From positions 62,001-126,000 of the forward strand of contig JANQLT010000030.1 in the NCBI GenBank assembly GCA_028280455.1: a stretch of 64,000 bases of DNA, read 5' to 3'. The notes under the pieces were generated by a model. It was not told where the DNA came from, did no database searches, and saw only the letters and a list, made by a program, of their open reading frames with translations. The DNA comes from Kiloniellales bacterium. GTDB taxonomy: Bacteria > Pseudomonadota > Alphaproteobacteria > Kiloniellales > JAKSDN01. Position numbers and translations under genes: made by a program. Within the stretch, counting starts at the first letter, position 1, and each line of letters opens with the position of its first letter. This document shows, piece by piece, positions 24,052-32,319 of the stretch.

Positions 24052-27000
24052 TCAGCCCGAGGCCTGCTCGGTGGCGGCGACCGGGGCCTTGATCAGAGTC
24101 TGGAAGGCCGGGGCGAGCTGGCGCAGCAGGGCGGTCGGCAGGGAGCTGGTGAAGCCGTAGTCGGCGGCCTCGGGGCCGTCGACGTAGGCGGTAATGGTGC
24201 CGAAGAAGCGCTCGCCGAGGAAGAACACGAAGGTCGCGGTGCGGTTGACCACGCGGTCCTCGAGCAGGACACCGCCGGCGCCGTAGACCTTGAAGCGGTT
24301 GTCGCCGGTGCCGGTCTTGCCGCCGACCGGCAGCGCGCCGCCGTCGCCGGCGGCCAGCACGCCGCGGGCCCGCCGTGCCGTGCCGTTCTCGACCACGTCC
24401 TGCAGGGCCGTGCGCAGGATCTCGGCGATCGCCGGCGAGAGCACGCGCTTGCCGCGCCGCGGCGCCGGGCCGACGTGGGTCTCGTAGGGCGTCTGCTCGG
24501 CGAAGCGGAGCTCCTCGATGCGCAGGCTCGGCAGGCGCAGGCCGTCGTTCATGATGATGCCGATCAGCTCTGACAGGGCGTCGGGCCGGTCGGCCGAGCT
24601 GCCGATCGCGGTGGCGAAGGAGGGCACCAGGCTCTCGAAGGGATAGCCCAGGCGCTGCCAGTCCCGGTGCAGGCGATGCATGGCCTCCTGTTCGAGAATG
24701 GTCCAGATGCGGATGTTCTGGTCGCCGTGGCGCTCGTCGGACTCGGTGAGCCAGGCCATGACCGCCTGCCGCTCGGCGGCGCTGGCCCGGAGCAGCTCGC
24801 GGCGCGTCGCCTCGGGCTTCTGCTGCAGGTAGCTGACCAGCCAGAGCTCGAGCGGATGGACGCCGATCAGCGCGGCGCGCTCGATCAGCGAGACCTTCTG
24901 CGGGTCGACGCTCTCGTAGAGCCGGGCGATCCGCTTCTTGCCGGGCGCGCCGGCGCCGAGTTGCTCCTTGAGGAAGGCGCCGAGCGCCGCCTCGTCGCCC
25001 GCCGGCTCGAGGCTGCGGAACACCGTGGCCAGGCGCTTGGGCGTGTGCCGCACCTTGTCGACCAGGCGGGCGCGGGCCTGCGGCGGCTCCAGGACTTTGT
25101 AGATCCTGTGGAAGCGCTCGAGGAACACGCTGCCGTCCTGGTCGGCGTAGCGGGCCAGGTAGGCGCGCCGCGCCGGGTGGTCCTTGTCGGCCAGCAGGGC
25201 GCGGCCGCGACCGCCGCCCTCGGCGATCAGGAAGTCGACCATGTCGCGCATCAGCCGCACGAAGGGCAGGTTGATCGAGTGGCGGATCGACTCGGCGACT
25301 GTGTAGACGCCGTTGTCGTGCTTGCTGTTGAAGTTCTCGAACTCGTGGACGCCACCGCCGGTGAAGAAGGTCTCGGTCGGGTTGCCGCTGTAGCTGCGCA
25401 GCATGGCCGCCTCGAGCATCGGCCTGAGCCGCCGGTCCTCGGCCGCGGCCAGGTAGCGCACCGCCCACTCCGTCAGCACGTCGGGCGGCTCGACGGCGAT
25501 CGCTTCGAGCTGATAGGTCTCCTGCCTGGCGTGGCGCTTGTGCAGCCGCTCGACGATCTGCAGGTAGCTGGTCAGGGTGCGCAGCTTGGCCGTCGAGCCG
25601 AGGTCGAGCTTGGCGCCGCGGTTCAGGTCGAAGGGCCGGTCCAGCGTGTCGGCCTGGACGCGCACCAGATTGAAGCCTTCGCTGCGCTCGAACAGCGTGA
25701 CGCTGTAGACCACCTTGGCGGGATCGCCGCTGCCCAGCAGCCGGGCGCCGGTCAGGCCGCGGGAGCGGACCTGCGCCGGGTCGGCCAGGTCGCGCAGGAT
25801 GTCCGTCACCGCCGCCTGGGCCTCGCCGTCGATCGTGGTCTCGACGGTCAGGTCGAGGCGGTCGAGGTCGTAGGGGCTGGCCTCGCCGAGGGCGGCCATC
25901 AGCTCGGCGCGGATCGCGTTGCTCGCCTTCTGCTCGACGAAGGAGATCTCGCGCGCGGCCGGCGGCTCCTTGCGGAAGCTCAGCTCGGCCTTGAGGGCGG
26001 CGTCGTGCAGCGCCTGCGGGATCACGCCGGCCTCGAGGAACAGCCCGAGGTAGCGGTCGGCCAGCCGGCGCAGGGCGTCGCGGTTGTCGATCAGGTAGGC
26101 CTGGGGCCGGCGCTGCGCGAGCATCAGGCTGAGCGCCTGCTTGTAGGCCAGCGCCTGCTGCGCCAGGGCCTCGCCCGCATCGAGCGGCTGGTGCAGCAGC
26201 TTGTTGACGCTGTCGAAGTCAGCGCCGTACCAGGCCTCGAGGCCGGCGGCCAGGCCGTTGACCTCGCCGAAGCCGGCGCGCCCGCCGAGCGGCGTGGTGT
26301 TGAGATAGTCGACCACGATGCGCCGGCGCGCCTCGGTGGTGTCCGGGCCGTCGACGTAGGCCCGCAGGCTGGCCGAGGCGATCTGGCGCAGCTTCTCGAC
26401 CGGCCCGTCGGTGCGGCCGCCCTTCGAGTGGCGGAACTTCTCGAGCTGGGTCGCCAGGGTGCTGCCGCCGCCGGCATCCGTGTCGAAGCCGACCAGGCGG
26501 CCGACCTGGCCGAGCGTGGCCGAGGCGAAGCGGTCCCACTCGATGGCCGGGTTGCGGGTCTTCTGGCTCGGGTCGAGCAGCTCGCGGTTCTCGATGTAGA
26601 GCAGGCTCGCGGTCAGCAGCGGCGGCACGGCCTCGAAGCTCTCGTAGGCCCGCTCGGGATAGGCGACCTTGTAGATCGGCCGGCCGTTGCGGTTGACGAT
26701 GGTCAGGCCGGCGCGGGACTTCTCCCGGTAGGGCGGCGAGCCGCCCCAGGCGATGAAGCGCTCCAGGGCCGGCGCATGCAGGGCCTGGCGCTCGATATCG
26801 AAGCCCCTAGCCAGCAGCGAGGCCTGGTAGGTCGGGATCCGGGCATAGCCGAGGCGCTGGTCGTAGGGGCCTTGGGTCGGGAACTGCAGGGCGTTGTTCG
26901 GGCCGTCGGCCAGGCCGAACTGCAGTTGCGTGTCGAGCCAGGCGAAGACCTCGGCCTGGACGCGGAAGGTCTTGAGCTCGGCCACGACTCCGATGACGGC

Positions 27001-27396
27001 AGCAACGAGCAGGGCGAGCAAAAGCCGCCCGGTTATGGTCCTGCCAACCCGAGCCTCTCTCAAGGGACGCGCTCCTGCGTCTCGATCTCCGCGCCAAGTG
27101 TGATTTCCAGCGCGAGACGAGTCTAGCGCGTCCGGGGCGCCCCCTGGCAAGCCCGGGTCTGCCACACTGTGGCGAGACTGTGGCCGCATCTGAACCAGGC
27201 CGCCGAGGGCCTCCGGCGCCGGGCTCTCGGCCGGGGGCAGCGGCTCGGGCTGCAGGGCCGGGCCGATCAGCCGCGGCGCGCCGACGCTCTCGCCGACCAG
27301 CCTGACCGGCAGGCTGCGCCGCGCCTCGGCCTGCCGGCCGAAGGTCGGGTCTCTGGCTTCGCGTCTGCCGGACTCTTGCCGCGTCATCCAGGCCAT
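24052..27396 (-). CDS. Class A penicillin-binding protein (transglycosylase/transpeptidase)
   Basis: 1114 residues from the ATG at 27396, which has GGGAG upstream. A TTG at 27063 with AGGAGCG 8 bp upstream gives 1003 residues and is also plausible. One membrane span (RLLLALLVAAVIGVVAEL, about 123-140). Glycosyltransferase 51 domain: LYIENRELLD (catalytic Glu, normally ED) and GGSTLATQLEKFRHSKGG. Transpeptidase domain: SxxK in DLGSTAKLRT, SxN in SIRHSINLP and KTG in GGKTGTGDN. It polymerises and cross-links peptidoglycan in the periplasm. It is longer than typical PBP1 proteins because of a helical insert around residues 700-900. The linker between residues 70 and 112 has codon use unlike the rest. 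Confidence 0.87.
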   Translation of the reverse strand: MAWMTRQESGRREARDPTFGRQAEARRSLPVRLVGESVGAPRLIGPALQPEPLPPAESPAPEALGGLVQMRPQSRHSVADPGLPGGAPDALDSSRAGNHTWRGDRDAGARPLREARVGRTITGRLLLALLVAAVIGVVAELKTFRVQAEVFAWLDTQLQFGLADGPNNALQFPTQGPYDQRLGYARIPTYQASLLARGFDIERQALHAPALERFIAWGGSPPYREKSRAGLTIVNRNGRPIYKVAYPERAYESFEAVPPLLTASLLYIENRELLDPSQKTRNPAIEWDRFASATLGQVGRLVGFDTDAGGGSTLATQLEKFRHSKGGRTDGPVEKLRQIASASLRAYVDGPDTTEARRRIVVDYLNTTPLGGRAGFGEVNGLAAGLEAWYGADFDSVNKLLHQPLDAGEALAQQALAYKQALSLMLAQRRPQAYLIDNRDALRRLADRYLGLFLEAGVIPQALHDAALKAELSFRKEPPAAREISFVEQKASNAIRAELMAALGEASPYDLDRLDLTVETTIDGEAQAAVTDILRDLADPAQVRSRGLTGARLLGSGDPAKVVYSVTLFERSEGFNLVRVQADTLDRPFDLNRGAKLDLGSTAKLRTLTSYLQIVERLHKRHARQETYQLEAIAVEPPDVLTEWAVRYLAAAEDRRLRPMLEAAMLRSYSGNPTETFFTGGGVHEFENFNSKHDNGVYTVAESIRHSINLPFVRLMRDMVDFLIAEGGGRGRALLADKDHPARRAYLARYADQDGSVFLERFHRIYKVLEPPQARARLVDKVRHTPKRLATVFRSLEPAGDEAALGAFLKEQLGAGAPGKKRIARLYESVDPQKVSLIERAALIGVHPLELWLVSYLQQKPEATRRELLRASAAERQAVMAWLTESDERHGDQNIRIWTILEQEAMHRLHRDWQRLGYPFESLVPSFATAIGSSADRPDALSELIGIIMNDGLRLPSLRIEELRFAEQTPYETHVGPAPRRGKRVLSPAIAEILRTALQDVVENGTARRARGVLAAGDGGALPVGGKTGTGDNRFKVYGAGGVLLEDRVVNRTATFVFFLGERFFGTITAYVDGPEAADYGFTSSLPTALLRQLAPAFQTLIKAPVAATEQASG

Positions 27397-27480
27397 CGGC
27401 CGCTCCCGAACGCCGCTCCCGAACGCCGCTCGGGGGCGGCTTTAGGAAGGTTAAGGAAGTCTGTATGCCGGCATAGGCGT

Positions 27481-27499
27481 GGTTAAGATTGGCTTAACC
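27481..27499. promoter_or_regulatory. GGTTAAG inverted repeat between PBP and rarD
   Basis: Perfect 7-bp arms GGTTAAG and CTTAACC around a 5-base spacer, AT-rich for this genome, in the region between the divergent PBP and rarD genes. Size and placement fit an operator for a dimeric regulator; the regulator is unknown. Confidence 0.3.
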
Positions 27500-27652
27500 C
27501 GAAAGCCAGAAGCACAAATGGCCTGCTTTGGTCACAGGCAAGCAGCCTGGGGCCGGCTCGACGGCGGCGGCTCGGCCGCCTTGCCTTGGCCGTGACCGCC
27601 GTGCGATAGGCGGTGCATCGGCAGCCGCCCTTTCGCCCACCCGGAGCCCGCC

Positions 27653-28552
27653 ATGAGCGTCGCGACCGAGCAGGACGCGCGACAGAGCTTCTCGACCGGC
27701 GTCGCCTACGCGGTGGCGGCCTACGGCTTCTGGGGCCTCAACCCGGTCTACTTCAAGGCCGTTGCCGGCATCCCGGCGCTGGAGATCGTCGCCCACCGCA
27801 CGCTCTGGACGGTCCTCCTGCTGGCGCTGCTGATGACCTTGCGCCGGCGCTGGCCGGCCATCGCCGAGGCGCTGCGCGACCGCCGGACGCTGCTGCTGCT
27901 CTGCCTCAGCACGCTGATCATCTCGGTCAACTGGCTGATCTACGTCTGGGCCATTCATGTCGAGCGGGTGCTGGAGACCAGCCTCGGCTACTACATCAAC
28001 CCGCTGGTCAGCGTGCTCCTAGGCGTGGTCGTGCTGGGCGAGCGCCTGACCAAGCTGCAGGGCCTGGCGGTGCTGCTGGCGGCGCTCGGCGTCCTCAACC
28101 TGGCGGTCGGCGCGGGCGGCCTGCCCTGGGTCGCCCTCTCGCTGGCGCTGACCTTCGGGCTCTACGGCCTGATCCGCAAGACGGCGCGGATCGGCGCCGC
28201 CGACGGCCTGCTGGTCGAGACCTGCCTGCTCCTGCCGATCGCGCTCGGCTATCTGCTGTTCCTGGCGACCGAGGGCAGCGGCAGCTTCGCGACCCGCGAC
28301 CTGACGACGGACCTGCTGATCGTCGCCTCGGGGCCGGTCACCATGCTGCCGCTGATCTGGTTCGCCAACGCGGCGCGGCGCTTGCCGCTCTCCCTGGTCG
28401 GCTTCTTCCAGTACATCGCGCCGACCTGCCACTTCCTGCTGGCGGTCTTCGCCTTCGGCGAGCCCTTCACCCGCACGCACCTGATCACCTTCCTGCTGAT
28501 CTGGACCGCGGTGGCAATCTTCGTGTGGCAGACCCTGCGCGAGCGGCGCTAG
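27653..28552 (+). CDS. rarD: EamA-family transporter RarD
   Basis: 299 residues, ten predicted membrane segments in two EamA halves. Characteristic RarD text: AYGFWGLNPVYFKAV near the start, EIVAHRTLWTVLLLA, NWLIYVWAIHVERVLETSLGYYINPLVSVLLG, LPLSLVGFFQYIAPTCHFLLAVF. RarD proteins are drug/metabolite transporters first linked to chloramphenicol tolerance; the native substrate is unknown. Its TAG stop lies within the CTAGAGCG end of the downstream repeat. Confidence 0.93.
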   Translation: MSVATEQDARQSFSTGVAYAVAAYGFWGLNPVYFKAVAGIPALEIVAHRTLWTVLLLALLMTLRRRWPAIAEALRDRRTLLLLCLSTLIISVNWLIYVWAIHVERVLETSLGYYINPLVSVLLGVVVLGERLTKLQGLAVLLAALGVLNLAVGAGGLPWVALSLALTFGLYGLIRKTARIGAADGLLVETCLLLPIALGYLLFLATEGSGSFATRDLTTDLLIVASGPVTMLPLIWFANAARRLPLSLVGFFQYIAPTCHFLLAVFAFGEPFTRTHLITFLLIWTAVAIFVWQTLRERR

Positions 28553-28678
28553 AGCGATTTCCGATCGGACGGCACCGGGCCGCTCCCCCTCCCGGCCACC
28601 CAATAGGATACTGCCGTGGGTGGCCGGGAGGGGGAGCGGCCCGGTGCCGTGATTCCGCGTCAGCGGAAAACGCTCTAG
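28549..28678. repeat. Large palindromic repeat, copy 2, with CTAGAGCG ends
   Basis: Inner perfect 34-bp arms 28569-28602 and 28617-28650 around a 14-base centre ATAGGATACTGCCG, the same sequence as the element at 13766-13841 apart from a few bases. Outside it a second pair, AGAGCGATTTCCG (28551-28563) and CGGAAAACGCTCT (28664-28676), matches with one mismatch, and CTAGAGCG ends are shared with the element at 22461. It overlaps the rarD stop codon and may terminate both rarD and the convergent PilZ gene. Confidence 0.85.
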
Positions 28679-28709
28679 TCGGGGTCGCGCGCGGGCGGTC
28701 GGCGGCGGC

Positions 28710-29048
28710 TCAGGCCGCGCCGGACATCATCGTCCGGAAGAAGTTCACGAACATCATCACGGCGCCCTCGGAGAGGCGCTCGAACTCGATGGCGACCACG
28801 TTGCGCTCCTTGTCGATGCGCACGATCCGGCCGCTCCAGTCGTGATGGGTCGGGCTGCCTTCCTGGCCGAGCATTCCGGAGACCTCGTCGCGCAGCTTTA
28901 TGCCCGACAGGGCCTCCTTGGCCAGGCTCACCGCCACGCCGCCCAGCGACCAATCCTTGGTCATGCCGGGCTTGCCGTTCAGCTCGATGGCCAGTTCCGG
29001 TTGTCGGAACCGGTGGTGCTGTCGGCGCGTAACGCTCTGCAGACCCAC
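28710..29048 (-). CDS. PilZ-domain protein
   Basis: 112 residues, the size of a stand-alone PilZ domain. The c-di-GMP-binding marks are R9-QHH-R13 (RxxxR) near the N-terminus and D32-WSLGG (D/NxSxxG), then a beta-barrel (AVSLAKEAL, WSGRIVRIDKERNVVAIEFERL). It probably reports c-di-GMP levels to motility or surface systems. Single gene between rarD and the CoA-binding gene, transcribed leftwards. Confidence 0.85.
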   Translation of the reverse strand: MGLQSVTRRQHHRFRQPELAIELNGKPGMTKDWSLGGVAVSLAKEALSGIKLRDEVSGMLGQEGSPTHHDWSGRIVRIDKERNVVAIEFERLSEGAVMMFVNFFRTMMSGAA

Positions 29049-29239
29049 TCCAGCCCCCTAATTCCTGGATCCAAGAGGCTCCAGGCTAGTGCGGCAACCT
29101 TGTCAAAACCTTTCCGAGTCGGGGAACGGCGCATATCTGCCCTGCCCGGCAGGCCGGCCACGGAGCGCGCGAACGGCGTGCCCAGGCGGCCGGAAGGGTC
29201 TAGGATAGCGGCCGAAACGGGCCCCAGAGGAAGACCGCC

Positions 29240-29743
29240 GTGCTCGAGCCCCTGGTCTACGACGACAAGCAGATCCGCGGGATCCTGAACCGGGTCAGGA
29301 CCATCGCCATGGTCGGCGCCAGCCCGACCTGGAACCGGCCCAGCTACTTCGCCATGAAATACCTGCAGGCCAAGGGCTTCCGGGTCATCCCGATCAACCC
29401 GCGGGCGGCCGGCAGCGAGATCCTCGACGAGCGGGTCTACGCCGAGCTGGCGGAGGTCCCGGAGCGCATCGACATGGTGCAGATCTTCCGCAACTCCGAG
29501 GCCGCCGGCCCGATCACCGACGCCATCATCGCGGCGGCCGCGGACAAGGGCATCGGGGTGGTCTGGATGCAGCTCGGCGTGCGCAACGACGAGGCCGCCG
29601 GCCGGGCCGAGGCGGCCGGCTTGGAGGTCGTCATGGACCGCTGCCCGAAGATCGAGTTCGGCCGGCTGCACAGCGAGCTCTCCTGGGGCGGCTTCAACTC
29701 CAACGTGATCTCCAGCCGGCGGCCGATCGTGAGGATCGCATGA
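29240..29743 (+). CDS. CoA-binding domain protein (YccU-like)
   Basis: 167 residues from a GTG at 29240 with AGAGGAAG upstream. Rossmann-type CoA_binding_2 domain: IRGILNRVRTIAMVGASPTWNRPSYFAMKYL, GFRVIPINPRAAGSEILDERVY, IDMVQIFRNSEAAGPI, GVVWMQLGVRNDEAAGRAE, VVMDRCPKIEF. Members bind CoA or a nucleotide; the biological role is unsettled. It overlaps metY by 4 bp, as these two genes often do in alphaproteobacteria, suggesting a link to sulfur amino acid or CoA metabolism. Confidence 0.9.
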   Translation: MLEPLVYDDKQIRGILNRVRTIAMVGASPTWNRPSYFAMKYLQAKGFRVIPINPRAAGSEILDERVYAELAEVPERIDMVQIFRNSEAAGPITDAIIAAAADKGIGVVWMQLGVRNDEAAGRAEAAGLEVVMDRCPKIEFGRLHSELSWGGFNSNVISSRRPIVRIA

Positions 29744-31104
29744 GCGAGCGCGACAGCGGGAGCAAGCCCGCCGGCGAGACCGCCAGCAAGACCGGAGAGG
29801 CCCGGGGCTACGGCTTCGAGACCAAGATGATCCACGCCGGCAACCAGCCGGAGCCGATCACCGGCGCCCGCCAGACGCCGATCTACCAGAACGTCGGCTA
29901 CGTCTTCCAGGACGCCGACCACGCCGCCTCGCTCTACAACCTGCAGACCTTCGGCTTCATCTACACCCGGGTCGGCAACCCGACGGTGGCGGCCCTCGAG
30001 GAGCGGATCGCGGCCATGGAAGGCGGCCGCGGCGCGACCTGCTGCGCCTCCGGGCATTCCGCACAGCTCCTCGCCTTCTTCGCCCTGATGGAGCCGGGCG
30101 ACGAGTTCGTGGCCTCCAACCGGCTCTACGGCGGATCGATCACCCAGTTCTCGAAGACCTTCCGCAAGTTCGACTGGCGCGCCCATCTGGTCGACACGGA
30201 CGACCTGAATGCCGTGCGCGCCGCCATCGGCCCCAAGTGCAAGGCGCTCTTCGTCGAGAGCCTGGCCAATCCCGGCGGCTCGATCAGCGACCTCGAAGCC
30301 CTGGCCGAGATCGCCCACGCCGCCGGCATCCCGCTGATCGTCGACAACACCCTGGCCACGCCCTATCTCTGCCGGCCGATCGAGTGGGGCGCGGACATCG
30401 TCGTCCATTCGACCACCAAGTTCATGGCCGGCAGCGGCACCAGCGTCGGCGGCTGCGTGGTCGACAGCGGCAAGTTCGACTGGGCGCAGAACGACAAGTT
30501 CGGCGGCCTGACCCAGCCCGAGCCGGCCTACCACGGCATCACCTTCTACGAGACCTTCGGCGACCTGGCCTTCACCAACCTGGCCCACGCGGTCGCGCTG
30601 CGCGACCTCGGCCCGGCGATGGCGCCGATGAACGCCTTCCTCACCCTGCTCGGCGCCGAGACCCTGTCGCTGCGCATGGCCCGGCATTGCGAGAACGCCG
30701 AGAAGGTCGCGGGCTTCCTGGCCGAGCATCCCGAGGTCGCCTGGGTCTCCTACGCCGGCCTGCCGGACAGCCCCTATCACGAGCGCGGGCAGAAGTACCT
30801 CGGCGGCCGCTACGGCTCGCTCTTCGCCTTCGGCGTCACGGGCGGCTACGACATGGGCATGCGCGTGGTCGAGAGCTGCGAGCTCTGGAGCCATCTCGCC
30901 AACATCGGCGACACCCGCTCGCTGATCCTGCATCCCGCCTCGACGACCCATCGGCAGCTAACCGACGAGCAGCGCATCACCGCCGGCGCCGCCGACGATA
31001 CGGTCCGGCTCTCGGTCGGCCTTGAGACCGCGGAGGACTTGATCGAGGATCTCGGCCGAGCCCTCGAGCGGGCCGCCGCGGCCGGGCGCAAGGCGGCGGA
31101 GTAG
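29740..31104 (+). CDS. metY: O-acetylhomoserine aminocarboxypropyltransferase (sulfhydrylase)
   Basis: 454 residues. PLP-dependent Cys/Met-metabolism family: QTPIYQNVGYVFQDADHAASLY, RVGNPTVAALEERIAAMEGG, and the PLP lysine in HSTTKFMAGSG. VDNTLATPYLCRPIEWGADIV matches the O-acetylhomoserine sulfhydrylase branch, which makes homocysteine from O-acetylhomoserine and sulfide (or methanethiol to methionine). Start by ATGA overlap with the CoA-binding gene. The first 25 residues (SERDSGSKPAGETASKTGEARG) are a charged, likely disordered leader. Confidence 0.94.
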   Translation: MSERDSGSKPAGETASKTGEARGYGFETKMIHAGNQPEPITGARQTPIYQNVGYVFQDADHAASLYNLQTFGFIYTRVGNPTVAALEERIAAMEGGRGATCCASGHSAQLLAFFALMEPGDEFVASNRLYGGSITQFSKTFRKFDWRAHLVDTDDLNAVRAAIGPKCKALFVESLANPGGSISDLEALAEIAHAAGIPLIVDNTLATPYLCRPIEWGADIVVHSTTKFMAGSGTSVGGCVVDSGKFDWAQNDKFGGLTQPEPAYHGITFYETFGDLAFTNLAHAVALRDLGPAMAPMNAFLTLLGAETLSLRMARHCENAEKVAGFLAEHPEVAWVSYAGLPDSPYHERGQKYLGGRYGSLFAFGVTGGYDMGMRVVESCELWSHLANIGDTRSLILHPASTTHRQLTDEQRITAGAADDTVRLSVGLETAEDLIEDLGRALERAAAAGRKAAE

Positions 31105-31176
31105 CCGGGTCCCCTCCGCCACCGCCGGCAAGACCAAGCAAGGAAGCAACAAAGGGGCCTTCGGGGGAGAGCAACG

Positions 31177-31284
31177 ATGGTCGATCGTCTTGAATCGCTG
31201 CTCCGGGGCAACGGCGAAGCCGACCGGAGCTTAGAGCCGGTCTGGGCGGAAAGCCGCGCCGGCAAGAGCGAAGCCAAGAGCTGA
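31177..31284 (+). CDS. Possible 35-residue leader peptide
   Basis: ATG with GGGGGAG 7 bp upstream, 35 codons to a TGA at 31284: MVDRLESLLRGNGEADRSLEP then VWAESRAGKSEAKS. It ends 4 bp before the GTG of the sodium-channel gene, which has no good ribosome-binding site of its own, so translational coupling is plausible. No membrane span; acidic and basic residues mixed. Too short to judge by composition. Confidence 0.35.
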   Translation: MVDRLESLLRGNGEADRSLEPVWAESRAGKSEAKS

Positions 31285-31288
31285 GCGC

Positions 31289-32155
31289 GTGCCGGAGGGG
31301 TCGCTTCAGGGCGCAGCGCAGGCCGGCGGCGGCTTTCGACAGCGCGTCGCCAGCTTGATCGCGAACCGCTTCTTCGAGCGGACGATCATCGCGCTGATCG
31401 CCGTCAATGCCGTCATCCTCGGCCTGGAGACCTTCCCGGAGGTCATGGACGCGACCGGCGGTGTCCTGACGCTGCTCGACCGCGTGATCCTCGGGATCTT
31501 CGTGGTCGAGATCGGCCTGCGCCTGGTCGCCCACGGCTGGCGCTTCTTCCGCGACCCCTGGAGCCTCTTCGACCTGGTGGTCGTGGGCATCGCCCTGGTG
31601 CCGGCGAGCGGCCCCTTCTCGGTGCTGCGCGCCTTGCGCGTCCTGCGGGCCCTGCGCCTGATCTCGACGGCGCCGCGCATGCGCCGGGTGGTCTTCGCCC
31701 TGCTCTCGGCGATCCCGGGCCTCGGCTCGATCATCGCCTTGCTGGCGCTGTTCTTCTACGTCGGCGCCGTCATCGCCACCAAGCTCTTCGGCGCGGACTT
31801 CCCGGAGTGGTTCGGCAACATCTGGCGCTCCATGTTCTCGCTGTTCCAGATCATGACCCTGGAGAGCTGGTCGATGGGCATCGTCCGGCCGGTCATGGAG
31901 ATCTACGCCTTCGCCTGGCTGTTCTTCGTGCCCTTCATCCTGATGACCACCTTCGTGGTCCTGAACCTCTTCATCGCCGTGATCGTCAATGCCATGCAGT
32001 CGCAGCACGAAAGCGACGAGGCCGAGGCCAACGCCGCCGTCGCCGCCGAGGCGCACGACGAGCGCGAGGCGATCCTGGCCGAGCTGAAGGGCCTGCGGCA
32101 GGAGGTCATGGACCTGAAGGGCGTGCTGGCCGCACGGGACAGGTCCCCTCCCTAG
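31289..32155 (+). CDS. Voltage-gated sodium channel, BacNav type
   Basis: 288 residues, six membrane segments of one channel domain; four subunits would make the pore. S4 carries Arg every third residue (VLRALRVLRALRL, R114, R117, R120, R123). The pore selectivity filter TLESWSM (190-196) is identical to the filter of NavAb-type bacterial sodium channels. S6 LNLFIAVIVNAMQ is followed by a charged C-terminal coiled coil (about 258-283), as in BacNav. It would let Na+ in on depolarisation, with roles in motility, pH or osmotic control in marine or alkaline bacteria. GTG start, 4 bp after a tiny ORF. Confidence 0.92.
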   Translation: MPEGSLQGAAQAGGGFRQRVASLIANRFFERTIIALIAVNAVILGLETFPEVMDATGGVLTLLDRVILGIFVVEIGLRLVAHGWRFFRDPWSLFDLVVVGIALVPASGPFSVLRALRVLRALRLISTAPRMRRVVFALLSAIPGLGSIIALLALFFYVGAVIATKLFGADFPEWFGNIWRSMFSLFQIMTLESWSMGIVRPVMEIYAFAWLFFVPFILMTTFVVLNLFIAVIVNAMQSQHESDEAEANAAVAAEAHDEREAILAELKGLRQEVMDLKGVLAARDRSPP

Positions 32156-32319
32156 CGGCACCTTTGCGGCAGCCAAGCGGCAGGGCGGCGCCCGGTCGCC
32201 CTGGCCTTCGGCAGCCACGAAACGACGGCTCTGGAACAGCCCCGATTTCGCCGCTGCTGATCAAATGTCCAACAAGTCGAAACGGCCTTCGGGCACAAGA
32301 GCGGAAAGGAGACCAGGCC

